64,000 bases of DNA, from contig NZ_AQUI01000002.1 of the NCBI RefSeq assembly GCF_000371785.1, positions 3,823,276-3,887,275 of the forward strand, given 5' to 3'. The DNA comes from Actinopolyspora halophila DSM 43834. Its GTDB lineage: Bacteria; Actinomycetota; Actinomycetes; Mycobacteriales; Pseudonocardiaceae. The notes under the pieces were generated by a model. That model was not told the origin of the DNA. It did no database searches and worked only from the letters and a program-made list of their open reading frames with translations. Made by a program: the position numbers and the translations under genes. Shown in pieces: positions 1-8,075 of the stretch; the first letter of the stretch is position 1, and every line of letters begins with the position of its first letter.

Positions 1-1
1 C

Positions 2-610
2 GCCGCACCGCTGGACCCGACGTGGCTGTTGGAAACGCTCGGGCTGAACGAAGCACGCTCCACCCCGTACAAGAGGCTCTCGGGTGGCCAGCAACAACGC
101 CTCTCCCTGGCCTGCGCACTGGTCGGCAGACCCGAACTCGTCTTCCTCGACGAGCCGACCGCGGGCATGGACGCGCACGCCCGCAACCTCGTCTGGGAAC
201 TGATCTCGGCCCTGCGCTCCGACGAAGTCGGTGTGCTGCTGACCACGCACCTGATGGACGAGGCCGAGACCCTGGCCGACCGCGTGGTGATCGTGGACCA
301 CGGGCGGGTGCTGGCCGACGGGACGCCGGCCGAGCTGACCGCGGGCGAGGAACGGCTCCGCGAACTGCACTTCCGCTCCCGCCCCAAGCTGGACCTGGAC
401 CTGTTGCTGGCCGCCCTGCCCGAGGACTGCGCGGCCTGGGAAACCCGCCCGGGCCAGTACCTGGTGCGCGGTGAGATCGACCCGCAAACGGTCTCGACCG
501 TCGCGTCCTGGTGCGCCCAGCACGGCGCGCTCGCCGACGAGTTGCGGCTCGGACGTCGCAGCCTGGAAGACGTCTTCCTCGACCTCACCGGACGGGAGTT
601 GCGCGCGTGA
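2..610 (+). CDS. ABC transporter ATP-binding protein (5'-truncated by window edge)
   Basis: The reading frame is open from the first bases, so the Walker A half lies outside the window and 202 residues are visible. They contain the ABC signature (LSGGQQQR), Walker B with catalytic Glu (LVFLDEPTAGMD) and the H-loop (LLTTHLMDEAE), followed by a drug-exporter-type C-terminal region. It should hydrolyse ATP to drive the adjacent membrane subunit. Its stop overlaps the permease start (GTGA at 607-610), indicating translational coupling. Position next to a permease and ctaA matches the Rv1458c-Rv1457c-Rv1456c order of mycobacteria. Substrate unknown. Confidence 0.93.
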   Translation, partial: AAPLDPTWLLETLGLNEARSTPYKRLSGGQQQRLSLACALVGRPELVFLDEPTAGMDAHARNLVWELISALRSDEVGVLLTTHLMDEAETLADRVVIVDHGRVLADGTPAELTAGEERLRELHFRSRPKLDLDLLLAALPEDCAAWETRPGQYLVRGEIDPQTVSTVASWCAQHGALADELRLGRRSLEDVFLDLTGRELRA

Positions 611-1449
611 CACGAGAAAGCCTCGGCGACCAGGAGGAGACCCTGGGAACAGAGCTCCGCGCGGGCGGGGACTCCCCGAATTTCGCCCCGGGGACGTTCC
701 GCCCCGCCCCCGGGAGGGCGAGCTCCCCGCGGATGCTCGTCGCGCAGACGCGGACGGAGACGCTGCTCACGCTGCGGCACCCGGAACAGACCCTGCTCAC
801 GCTGCTCATCCCGCTGGTACTGCTGATCGGCCTCAGCGAGCTGGACCTGGAGATCGTGTCCCAACCGCGCGTCGACTCCGTGGCCCCGCGCATCCTGGCG
901 CTGGCCGTCATGTCCACCGCCTTCACCGGCCAGGCCATAGCTCTCGGGTTCGACCGGCGCTACGGGGTCATCAAGCGCCTCACCGCAACGGCCCTGCCAC
1001 GCTGGGTGCTGATCGCCGGACGCGTGCTCGCCGCGCTGCTCGTGGTCGCGTTGCAGACGCTCGTGCTGTCCGGAACCGCGATGGCCCTCGGCTGGCTTCC
1101 CTCGATCACGGGCGCGCTGCTGGCCGTACCCGTCCTCGTGCTCGGGACCCTGGCCTTCGGCGCCGGAGGCGTGCTGATCGGAGGGGCCCTGCGGGCCGAG
1201 ATCGTGCTCGCCGTCGCCAACACCCTATGGTTCCTGCTTCTCATGGCGGGAGGACTGGCCGTTCCGGCCCGGCACCTCCCCGCGGCGATGACCGTCATCG
1301 CCGACTACCTCCCTTCCGGAGCACTGGCCGAGGCCCTCAGCGCCTGCTTCGCCGAAGGCGGGGCTTTTCCGCTCCGTTCGCTGCTCGTGCTGCTCGGCTG
1401 GGGACTGATCGCGGGCGCGCTCGCGGTGCGCACCACCAAGGCGAGCTGA
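607..1449 (+). CDS. ABC-2 type transporter permease
   Basis: A 280-residue integral membrane protein starting at the GTG that overlaps the ATPase stop. The first 50 or so residues are hydrophilic; about six hydrophobic segments follow, starting near LLTLLIPLVLLIGLSE, as in ABC-2 permeases of drug/heme-type exporters. It would form the transmembrane path for the upstream ATPase. A later start near residue 40 (MLVAQTRTETLL) is possible because the N-terminal stretch is low complexity. Synteny suggests the Rv1457c counterpart. Substrate not deducible. Confidence 0.88.
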   Translation: MTRESLGDQEETLGTELRAGGDSPNFAPGTFRPAPGRASSPRMLVAQTRTETLLTLRHPEQTLLTLLIPLVLLIGLSELDLEIVSQPRVDSVAPRILALAVMSTAFTGQAIALGFDRRYGVIKRLTATALPRWVLIAGRVLAALLVVALQTLVLSGTAMALGWLPSITGALLAVPVLVLGTLAFGAGGVLIGGALRAEIVLAVANTLWFLLLMAGGLAVPARHLPAAMTVIADYLPSGALAEALSACFAEGGAFPLRSLLVLLGWGLIAGALAVRTTKAS

Positions 1450-1579
1450 GCGAAATCGCGTGACGATCGCCACCCGCCGGTGGCGGGCCCCCAGGATGGC
1501 CTGCTGCGGCGGGCCCCGCGTCCGGCTCCGGCGGGACAGGTACCGCGACGAGACGTGTCCTCCCTCCACGGACACGATC

Positions 1580-1585
1580 TAGAGT
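1580..1585 (+). promoter_or_regulatory. Probable -10 box (TAGAGT), leaderless start
   Basis: A TANNNT hexamer ends six bases before the ATG at 1592 and no Shine-Dalgarno sequence is visible. This spacing is what a leaderless actinobacterial mRNA would have. Confidence 0.5.
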
Positions 1586-1591
1586 GCGCCC

Positions 1592-2443
1592 ATGCAGACT
1601 CGGATCTCCAGGGAAGCCAAGCAGGCCCTCGAAGCCCCGCACTCGATGATCTACTTCGCCCCCGAGGCGGAGCGGGAGACGACCGCCCTCGGGCTCGAAC
1701 CGGGTGCCATGGCGTACTTCGCGGCGCGCGCCGCCCCGATGGGCCCGGTAGGGCCCGGTGTGGTGAGCGCGACCTTCTACAACTTCAACCCCGAACTGGT
1801 CGCCATGTGCGTCCCGAAGGCGTGGTCGATCGCCGACCCGGCGGAGATCGTCGCGGCACGCTTCCGCGCCGCCTCGGCCGCGCTGGAGCGAATGCTCGGC
1901 TCGGAGACGTTGAACTCGGAGACCGTTCGCGAAGCGGCCGAGCTGGCCACCAGGGCCACCGAGGGGTGCTCACCCGCGGGCAAACCGCTGTTCGCCGCGC
2001 ACGCTGACCTGTCCTGCCCCGAACAGCCCCACCTGCGGCTCTGGCACGCGCTGACCCTGTTGCGCGAGTTCCGGGGCGACGCGCACATCGCCGCGCTGCA
2101 GCAGGCGGGGATCGGCCCGCTGGAGGCGCTGGTGCTGCAGAACGCGACGGGCAGGGGAATGAACGCCTCCACGTTGCGCCGGACCCGGCACTGGTCCGAG
2201 CAGGAGTGGGAGACCACCCGCCGGGAACTGAGCGAACGAGGACTCCTGGACGATTCGGGCGAGCTCTCCACCGAGGGGCAGGACCTCCTGGAACGGATCG
2301 AGGAGGCCACCGACGAGGCCGCGCTCCCGCCGTGGCGGCACCTCGGTTCCACGGAGGCGGCTCGCCTGTTCGAACACGGCTCCGCGCTGAGCAAGCAGGT
2401 CGTCAAGGCGGGCGCCTTCCCCAAGGAGGCCTTCATCCAATGA
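1592..2443 (+). CDS. SCO6745-type conserved actinobacterial protein
   Basis: Predicted soluble protein of 283 residues with no signal peptide or membrane segment. The pattern (N-terminal helical part, LWHALTLLREFRGDAH near residues 149-164, then a winged-helix-like C-terminal part with HWSEQEWETTRRELSERGLL) matches the family annotated after Streptomyces SCO6745, whose function is unknown. The C-terminal half resembles an HTH fold, so DNA binding is possible but not shown. It lies between the ABC exporter and ctaA and appears to have its own leaderless promoter. Confidence 0.8.
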   Translation: MQTRISREAKQALEAPHSMIYFAPEAERETTALGLEPGAMAYFAARAAPMGPVGPGVVSATFYNFNPELVAMCVPKAWSIADPAEIVAARFRAASAALERMLGSETLNSETVREAAELATRATEGCSPAGKPLFAAHADLSCPEQPHLRLWHALTLLREFRGDAHIAALQQAGIGPLEALVLQNATGRGMNASTLRRTRHWSEQEWETTRRELSERGLLDDSGELSTEGQDLLERIEEATDEAALPPWRHLGSTEAARLFEHGSALSKQVVKAGAFPKEAFIQ

Positions 2444-2448
2444 TGTTC

Positions 2449-2785
2449 GGCACCTCTCGCTGCGTAGGTGCTCGGGTAGCCGTCACGTGAGTCGGCGCCT
2501 TGCCAGCGTTGGAGGGCATCTCGAGCAGCGGCGGAAGTGCGCAGAGTTCCCCTTCGGCGCTGGCAGCGCCAAAAACCCAGACAGGAGCTCCCGGCCAAGG
2601 GATCCACTCCAATGCAGGTACTTTGAGTCTGAGTCACCGGCACCGCAGCGGGTTCTCTCGTGGTGCTCTCGCGAGGACGGCCCCGACGTTGTGTAGCGGC
2701 CTACACAACGTCGGGGCACCCGCTCACGGGCCCGCGAGAGGTTCCGCCACCCGCACCGCCACGCAAAAAGAGTCGCCGACCCTCC
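2449..2785 (-). repeat. Dispersed intergenic repeat, copy A
   Basis: Non-coding DNA between the SCO6745-type gene and ctaA. Read on the minus strand it aligns with copy C (40829-41242). Shared blocks are the segment beginning GCGTGGCGGTGCGGGTGGCG, a long hairpin flanked by CTCTCGCG/CGCGAGAG, a GACAGGAGCTCC-like block, a GGCGC palindrome, and an end block containing CGCCGACTCACGTGACGGCT. The end block (2471-2500) recurs almost perfectly in copy B. There is no open frame or transposase. Confidence 0.85.
2680..2717. repeat. Perfect 17-bp inverted repeat with 4-nt loop
   Basis: Arms 2680-2696 and 2701-2717 are exact reverse complements (GCCCCGACGTTGTGTAG on the left), separated by CGGC. It is the central hairpin of repeat copy A. 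There is no T-tract, so it is not a typical intrinsic terminator, although it may slow polymerase or form a cruciform. Confidence 0.9.
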
Positions 2786-2840
2786 CAGTGACGCGCGGCA
2801 CGATCCGTGGCCCCGCCCTCACGCGCCCTGCGCGTGTGCC

Positions 2841-2846
2841 TACCAT
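2841..2846 (+). promoter_or_regulatory. Probable -10 box (TACCAT) of ctaA
   Basis: A TANNNT hexamer sits seven bases upstream of the GTG at 2854 and there is no Shine-Dalgarno sequence. A leaderless ctaA transcript is the simplest reading, and it supports this start over upstream in-frame codons that would run through the repeat. Confidence 0.5.
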
Positions 2847-2853
2847 CGACCTC

Positions 2854-3831
2854 GTGCCGACACTCTCGCTGCCCGAGCGGATCTCCCGACCGTCCTCCCG
2901 GTTCGTCCTGGGTTCGGCGATAGCGGTGCTGGTGACCCAGTGCCTGATCGCGGTCACCGGTGCCACCGTCCGGGTCACCGGGTCCGGGCTGGGGTGTCCC
3001 ACCTGGCCGCAGTGCTTCCCGGGAAGCATGGTCCCGGTCTCGCACGCCGACATCGAGCCGCTGCACCAGGCCGTCGAGTTCGGCAACCGGCTGCTCACGT
3101 GGGTGGTCGCCGCGGCCGCGCTGATCTGCGTGCTGCTGTCCTGGCGAGTGCGGCCCGTGCGGTCACGGCTGCGGCTGCTGGCCGTGGTCGTGCTGTTCGG
3201 CGTGCCGGTGCAGGCGGTGATAGGCGGTATGACCGTGCTGCTCGACCTGCGCTGGTGGAGCGTGTCGCTGCACTTCATGGCCTCCGCGGTGCTGATCTGG
3301 CTGGCCGGGTTGCTGGTCAGGGCCGCGCGCGAGGGCGACGATCCCGCGTACTCCGTGGTCCCGGCGGGCATGCGCAGGCTGCTGGTCGCGCTGACCGCGG
3401 TCGCAGCCGCGATGGTGTTCGCCGGAACGCTGGTGACCGCGGCCGGACCGCACGCGGGCGATCCGGCCACTCCGCGGCTGCCGCTGTCCATCCCGCTGCT
3501 GACCCAGACGCACGGCCTGCTCGTGATGGCCTACCTGTGCCTGCTGGCGGTTTTCGGCGTGTGGCTGCGCAACGCTTCTCCCACGCGGGGATTGCTGCGG
3601 GCCTACGCCGCCTCCTGCCTGGTCGTGCTGGCGCAGGGGATCGTCGGGGTGGTGCAGTACGCGACCGGTGTCCCCGAGGGCTTGGTCGTGCTGCACGTGG
3701 CCGGGGCGACGCTGGTGATCGCCACGGTCTCGCTGCTGTGGGGCGAGTCCCGCTACCGGGGCGAACCGGTCGAGCCGGAGCGCGCGTCCACCGAACGCGG
3801 AGCGAGCACCTCGGAGACCGTGAGCGGCTGA
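2854..3831 (+). CDS. ctaA: Heme A synthase (COX15/CtaA)
   Basis: Converts heme O to heme A in the membrane for aa3-type cytochrome oxidase. The 325-residue protein has about eight hydrophobic segments. The family signature TGATVRVTGSGLGCPTWPQC follows the first segment, and four histidines lie at the expected spacing (H71 in PLHQAV, H140 in SLHFMA, H220 in THGLLV, H281 in LHVAGA), matching the heme-binding His pairs of the two four-helix halves. The longer open frame upstream is repeat DNA and was trimmed. Its stop faces the GbsR/MarR gene stop five bases away. The usual partner ctaB is not in this window. Confidence 0.95.
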   Translation: MPTLSLPERISRPSSRFVLGSAIAVLVTQCLIAVTGATVRVTGSGLGCPTWPQCFPGSMVPVSHADIEPLHQAVEFGNRLLTWVVAAAALICVLLSWRVRPVRSRLRLLAVVVLFGVPVQAVIGGMTVLLDLRWWSVSLHFMASAVLIWLAGLLVRAAREGDDPAYSVVPAGMRRLLVALTAVAAAMVFAGTLVTAAGPHAGDPATPRLPLSIPLLTQTHGLLVMAYLCLLAVFGVWLRNASPTRGLLRAYAASCLVVLAQGIVGVVQYATGVPEGLVVLHVAGATLVIATVSLLWGESRYRGEPVEPERASTERGASTSETVSG

Positions 3832-3836
3832 ACCGC

Positions 3837-4325
3837 TCAGCTCCTGCGCCGGGAGTCTCGTTCCCAGCGACGCCACAGTTCGGGGATCTCCTCGGACAGC
3901 CACTGGTAGAACTCGTGCACGGTCCGCAGCCTGCGGGCCCGCTCGCCCTGTCCGCTGAACATGCGCAGCCCGGACTCGAGCAGTCCCTCCAGCTCGACCA
4001 TGCGGTGCATGCGCGCGCTGACCAGCTCGGGCCAGCGCTCCTCCTCGACCCGGTACAGCGCCGCCTCACGGCCCTGTCGCGTCGTCTTGGAGATGATGCC
4101 CATGCGCAGCAGGAAGCGCACGTTGGTGCTCACCGATCCGGTGCTGGCGCTGAGCGCGTGGGACAGCTCGGCGGCGGTGCGTTCCGGAGGATCGCAGATC
4201 AGCAGGAAGGCCAGGATGCGCCCCGCGATCAGCGGCATCCCCTCGGTGGCCTCGAAGTGCGCCGCCATCTGCTCGATCCACTCCGACATGGCGGGCCGGT
4301 CGGTGCGCTGGGTGTACTCGGCCAC
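3837..4325 (-). CDS. GbsR/MarR-family transcriptional regulator
   Basis: A 162-residue winged-helix protein. Residues of about 35-100 form the HTH (PERTAAELSHALSASTGSVS, then NVRFLLRMGIISKTTRQGRE as wing), followed by a helical C-terminal dimerisation region, typical of GbsR-type regulators that control ABC exporters or osmolyte genes. The start used is GTG at 4325; an ATG at residue 12 is possible. It converges on ctaA and is divergent from the next gene. A role in controlling the nearby exporter is only suggested by proximity. Confidence 0.85.
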   Translation of the reverse strand: MAEYTQRTDRPAMSEWIEQMAAHFEATEGMPLIAGRILAFLLICDPPERTAAELSHALSASTGSVSTNVRFLLRMGIISKTTRQGREAALYRVEEERWPELVSARMHRMVELEGLLESGLRMFSGQGERARRLRTVHEFYQWLSEEIPELWRRWERDSRRRS

Positions 4326-4556
4326 TGCTGTGCTCGCCTCCGGTGCCGGACCACGGCAGCACCGTGATCAGTTCGCTCAACACTGAAACAATAGGCTTCA
4401 CCAATACGGGAGAGCAAGTCGGCCGGCTCGATCCGCGGGACCGAGAGCGACCGATCTCCGGTTACGTGCCGGGAGCGAACCAGCTACTGTGCGAAAGCGA
4501 AGCGGTAGAACCGTGCCGCGGAGGCCGGAGACCACAGCGTTCGGGAGCAGCAGCAC

Positions 4557-4901
4557 ATGGACGAGGACCTCCCCACCCCCGAGCAGCGCGGCCTGCACCA
4601 GCATGCCGCGCTGGAAGTGCTGGTCGAGGTGACCCGCAGGGGCCGTCAAGGCGGGCTGATGCCGCTGGACTGGACGGTCAGCACCACCGGCGCGCGGCTG
4701 TTGGGACAGGTGCCGCCCTGGAGCAGGCAACGCGCCGACGTGCTGCACCGGTGGGCCACGCTGCTGGAGGCCCAGCTGCTGTCCGACGACGGCACCGCCG
4801 GCCGATTGGCCGCGGTCGCGCGCGTCTCCGGGCCGTCCCGCCCCGTCACCATCACCTTGACGGCCACCGTCGACGAGATCGCCGCCACCCTCGGTGCGTG
4901 A
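4557..4901 (+). CDS. Hypothetical protein
   Basis: A 114-residue soluble protein preceded by a GGAGCAGCAGC ribosome-binding region nine or so bases before the ATG. It has a helical N-terminal half (HQHAALEVLVEVTRRG) and a C-terminal part with alternating hydrophobic residues (PVTITLTATVDEIAATLGA). I recognise no family. The gene is divergent from the GbsR/MarR-like regulator, with a 230-bp intergenic region in between, and could be under its control. Confidence 0.6.
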   Translation: MDEDLPTPEQRGLHQHAALEVLVEVTRRGRQGGLMPLDWTVSTTGARLLGQVPPWSRQRADVLHRWATLLEAQLLSDDGTAGRLAAVARVSGPSRPVTITLTATVDEIAATLGA

Positions 4902-5066
4902 CTCGGCGCGGCGGGGCCCCCGCAAGGCCCTCGCGGGACGCTCCCGAGGTCGTGCGGGCCGCGCCACCCGGTGTCGGGAACCCGCTCACGAGACAGCGGG
5001 AGCTCCGCTCGACGAGCACCCACGAGAGCCGACGCAGTACGACCAGGAGCCGTGTTGAACAGCGAG

Positions 5067-5729
5067 ATGTTGAGGCGCAGAGCCTCCGACGACTCGATAA
5101 TCGCGCACGTGAACCCGTCGCCGACCCGCTTGGCGGGGGTGCTGGGCCTGCCCACTCTGGGTTTCGCCGCGAGCGTGGTCGCGGCATGGCGCCGCGCGGG
5201 ACCCGTTTCGCTTCCACCGACCGTGAAGCGGGTCGGCGCGATCACCGCGGTGGCAGGCGTGGGGCTCACCGCGGCGGGAATGAGCCGGTTCACCCCGAAG
5301 CAGGTCGCCGGTGCCGAGCTCGACCGGCTCGTCGACTCCGGCGTCTACCGGGTGACCCGCAATCCCCAGTACACGGGATACACGCTGTCGCTCGTCGGAC
5401 TAGCGGTCGCGCTCGGCTCCGGCGGGGCGGCCCTGCTCGGAGCAGGTGTGGTGGCGAGCTTGCGCTACTGGATCTCACTGGAGGAGTCCTACCTCGACGA
5501 CAAGCTCGGCGAGGCCTACCGGGAGTACCGGCGCCGCACGCACCGCTGGCTCGGTCTGCCGAATCGAGCCGGGCACTCCGACCGGGACGAGCCGCTCCCG
5601 AGGACTTCCCGGTCGGAACCGAAGCGCGGGCTCACTCGACGCGGCGTGCGAGCTCGGAGCGCACGGCCGAGGCGAACCGCAACGGCGCGGCCCGGTCGGC
5701 GAAGGAGAACCCGAGCCGGGGCTCGGTGA
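5067..5729 (+). CDS. Isoprenylcysteine carboxyl methyltransferase (ICMT)-like membrane protein
   Basis: About 220 residues with three to four hydrophobic segments and the hallmark motif of the ICMT/phospholipid methyltransferase-like family near the C-terminal half: GVYRVTRNPQYTGY, then a helix pair and EESYLDDKLGEAYREYRRR. Such proteins bind S-adenosylmethionine at the membrane; the bacterial substrate is usually unknown. A GTG at 5109 is an alternative start. The last 30 or so residues are Arg/Pro-rich and read through the 3' end of the convergent ATP-grasp gene (overlap 5632-5729), so the functional protein may effectively end near RWLGLPNR. Confidence 0.75.
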   Translation: MLRRRASDDSIIAHVNPSPTRLAGVLGLPTLGFAASVVAAWRRAGPVSLPPTVKRVGAITAVAGVGLTAAGMSRFTPKQVAGAELDRLVDSGVYRVTRNPQYTGYTLSLVGLAVALGSGGAALLGAGVVASLRYWISLEESYLDDKLGEAYREYRRRTHRWLGLPNRAGHSDRDEPLPRTSRSEPKRGLTRRGVRARSARPRRTATARPGRRRRTRAGAR

Positions 5730-6549
5730 GCTCCAGTTCGAGCAGCATGGGCGCACCGTCCGCGCCACGCACCAGGTCCACCCGGGCGTAGAGCAGCTCG
5801 CGGCGGGTGATTCCGAGCAACGCGCTCGTGGCGTCGAGCACGTCCTCGGCCGCCCGGCGCAGTTCCGGGGCGGGCTCGGTGGCGAAGGGCCCCTTCGCGA
5901 GCCCGAGCTCTCCGGAGTCGCCCGCGGGATCCAGCAGCGGCCCCTTGACGAAGCCGTGCGAGTACACCCCGCCGAAGAAGACGACGGCGGTCTCCCCCTC
6001 GCGGTCGACGGCGGGCTGGTAAGGCTGCACGAGCGCGGCCACGCCCTCCTCGTGCAGCGCACGCAGGTGTTGCACGGCCTCCGCACGCTGCTCCGGAAGG
6101 AAGCGCACCGCTCCCCTCGAGCCAGCCCCCACACTCGGCTTCACGACGAACTCCCGGTCGGGCCAGTCCACGGACTCCGCCGTCCCGGCCGGTTCACCCG
6201 GATCGACCACCTCGGTCGGGGTCACCGGCAGTCCGGCGGAGATCAGTTCGCCCAGGTAGCGCTTGTCGGTGTTCCACCGCACCACCGAGACCGGGTTGGC
6301 CAGCGCGGGAACGGACCCGCACCACTTCAGGAACTCGTCCCTGCGGTTCGTGTAGTCCCAGGTGGTACGCAGCACCACCAGATCGGCCTCGGTCCAGGAG
6401 CGCGACTCGTCCCACACCGCCCATTCGGCGCGCAGGCCGAGCTCGGCCAGCGCATCCGGCAGCAGCGCCTCGTCCACACCGGTCTCGGGCCGATCGGCGG
6501 AGGTCGCCAGCAGCACTTCGCGGTTCGGAACGTCGATCGGGCCGCTCAT
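5632..6549 (-). CDS. ATP-grasp domain protein
   Basis: A 305-residue protein of the RimK/glutathione-synthetase-like ATP-grasp type. An N-terminal Rossmann-like part (residues 10-90) leads to the ATP-grasp start NTDKRYLGELISAGLPVTPT, the ATP-lysine strand REFVVKPSVGAGSRGA and the acidic metal-binding strand near the C-terminus (ARVDLVRGADGAPMLLELEL). It should ligate a carboxylate to an amine or similar nucleophile using ATP; substrates are unknown. The start ATG overlaps the upstream gene's stop (ATGA), so the two are co-translated. Confidence 0.82.
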   Translation of the reverse strand: MSGPIDVPNREVLLATSADRPETGVDEALLPDALAELGLRAEWAVWDESRSWTEADLVVLRTTWDYTNRRDEFLKWCGSVPALANPVSVVRWNTDKRYLGELISAGLPVTPTEVVDPGEPAGTAESVDWPDREFVVKPSVGAGSRGAVRFLPEQRAEAVQHLRALHEEGVAALVQPYQPAVDREGETAVVFFGGVYSHGFVKGPLLDPAGDSGELGLAKGPFATEPAPELRRAAEDVLDATSALLGITRRELLYARVDLVRGADGAPMLLELELTEPRLGFSFADRAAPLRFASAVRSELARRVE

Positions 6550-6863
6550 CGCGCGCGGGGTCCCGCCATGCGCCTGCGGTGGCCGGGGCCGATGGTCAAC
6601 GCCGCCGCGGTGTCGGCGTCCCACTCACTGCTGTGCAGCCCCTCCACCTGTTCCACCACCGACTCACCGGTGGCCGGATCGGGCACCATGACATCGCCCA
6701 GCGCGCCGTCCGCGCCGATCAGCACGATCCGGGCCCCACCCCGCCCGAGGTTCTCGACCACGGCTCGCGCCGATTCGCCGTGCCCGGAGACGAAACGCTT
6801 CGCCGTCTCCACCGCACGCCGGGGTGCCTGCTGTTCGGTCTCGCTGTTCCGCTGCGTCGCCAC
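6546..6863 (-). CDS. Conserved hypothetical protein coupled to ATP-grasp gene
   Basis: A 105-residue protein beginning at GTG 6863, seven bases after a TAGGAT box. The middle section (VVENLGRGGARIVLIGADGALGDVMV) is a compact alpha/beta segment and the tail is basic. I do not recognise a family. The ATGA overlap with the ATP-grasp gene suggests that the products act together. Confidence 0.65.
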   Translation of the reverse strand: MATQRNSETEQQAPRRAVETAKRFVSGHGESARAVVENLGRGGARIVLIGADGALGDVMVPDPATGESVVEQVEGLHSSEWDADTAAALTIGPGHRRRMAGPRAR

Positions 6864-6870
6864 GTCGCTG

Positions 6871-6876
6871 ATCCTA
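6871..6876 (-). promoter_or_regulatory. Probable -10 box (TAGGAT), leaderless start
   Basis: On the minus strand TAGGAT ends seven bases before the GTG at 6863 and there is no Shine-Dalgarno. It would drive the hypothetical-ATP-grasp pair. Confidence 0.5.
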
Positions 6877-7043
6877 GGACGTGCGTTTCGGAGTTGACGC
6901 GAACACGTGGTCCACGCCTCCCCGGTGTATCGATCCCGTCCGAGCACGCCCACCTTCCGCGGACAGCGGGACATGGCATGATCGGTGGTCACGAGCGTCC
7001 GTCCACTCGCACGTCGCAGGCTGCTTGACCAGGAGGTTTTCCA

Positions 7044-8012
7044 ATGCGCGCTGTCCGGATCGCGGAACACGGCGGCCCCGAGGTCCTGCGCACCACCGAG
7101 GTCGCCGACCCCGGAACGGGACCGAACGAACTGCTGGTGGACACGAGCGCCTGCGGTGTGAACTTCATCGACACCTACCAGCGCAGCGGCAAGTACTCGG
7201 TTTCGCTGCCCCACGTGCCCGGTTCCGAGGGTGCCGGCACCGTGGCGGCCGTGGGATCCGGGGTCACGGGATTCGCGGTGGGCGACCGGGTGGCCTGGGC
7301 GATGGCTCCCGGCAGTTACGCGGAGCGCGTCGCGGTCCCGGCGGACAAGGCCGTGAAACTGCCCGCCGCACTGGAGAGCCGCACGGCCGCCGCCGCCATG
7401 CTGCAGGGACTGACGGCGCACTACCTGATCTCCTCCACGCACGTGGTCGGGCCGGGAACCGTCGCGCTGGTGCACGCCGCCGCCGGGGGCATGGGCCTGC
7501 TGCTGACCCAGTGGATCACGCGGCGCGGTGGCACCGTGATCGGAACGGTCTCCACTCCGGAGAAGGAACGCCTCGCGCGGGAGGCCGGGGCGAGCGAGAT
7601 CATCCGCTACACCGAGCGGGACGTGACCGAAGGGGTGCGGGCGGTCACCGACGGTCAGGGCGTGCACGTGGTCTACGACGGGGTCGGCAAGGACACTTTC
7701 GAGGCGAGCCTGGCCTGCCTGCGCCCCAGGGGCACGCTGGCGCTGTTCGGCGCCGCGAGCGGCCCGGTCCCCCCGTTCGATCCCCAGCGGCTCAACTCCG
7801 CGGGATCACTGTTCTTGACCCGCCCCACGCTGGCGCATCACATGCTCGACCGGGCCGAGCTGGACTGGCGGACCGGCGAGCTGTTCGACGTGGTCTCGCG
7901 CGGTGAGCTCACCATCCGGATCGGGGGCGACTACGAGCTGGACGAGGCGAGCCGCGCCCACGCGGACCTGGAGGGCAGGCGCACCACGGGCAAGCTGCTG
8001 CTGAAGCCCTGA
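7044..8012 (+). CDS. NADPH:quinone oxidoreductase (MDR family)
   Basis: A 322-residue zinc-free medium-chain dehydrogenase/reductase. It has the catalytic-domain start MRAVRIAEHGGPEVLRTTEV, a quinone-oxidoreductase motif NFIDTYQRSGKYSVSLPHVP, and a Rossmann NADP site with HAAAGGMGLLL near residue 150. It has no structural-zinc cysteines. It reduces quinones or related carbonyl acceptors with NADPH. A strong AGGAGG precedes the ATG. Its place between ctaA and tkt matches qor (Rv1454c) in mycobacteria. Confidence 0.9.
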   Translation: MRAVRIAEHGGPEVLRTTEVADPGTGPNELLVDTSACGVNFIDTYQRSGKYSVSLPHVPGSEGAGTVAAVGSGVTGFAVGDRVAWAMAPGSYAERVAVPADKAVKLPAALESRTAAAAMLQGLTAHYLISSTHVVGPGTVALVHAAAGGMGLLLTQWITRRGGTVIGTVSTPEKERLAREAGASEIIRYTERDVTEGVRAVTDGQGVHVVYDGVGKDTFEASLACLRPRGTLALFGAASGPVPPFDPQRLNSAGSLFLTRPTLAHHMLDRAELDWRTGELFDVVSRGELTIRIGGDYELDEASRAHADLEGRRTTGKLLLKP

Positions 8013-8053
8013 GTCCCCCGCGGAGAGGAACGCCGTCCCGCGGTGCCTGCCGT

Positions 8054-8074
8054 CACCGGCGCTCGTCGCCGGTG
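8054..8074. terminator. Bidirectional terminator-like hairpin
   Basis: Arms CACCGGCG (8054-8061) and CGCCGGTG (8067-8074) with a 5-nt loop lie between the convergent stops of the quinone oxidoreductase and globin genes. There is no T-tract, as is common at high GC. Confidence 0.55.
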
Positions 8075-8075
8075 T

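Noticed and set aside
2680..2717. Hairpin as terminator of the SCO6745-type gene
   Set aside because: It is 240 bp past the stop, lacks a T-tract, and belongs to a dispersed repeat with similar hairpins elsewhere.
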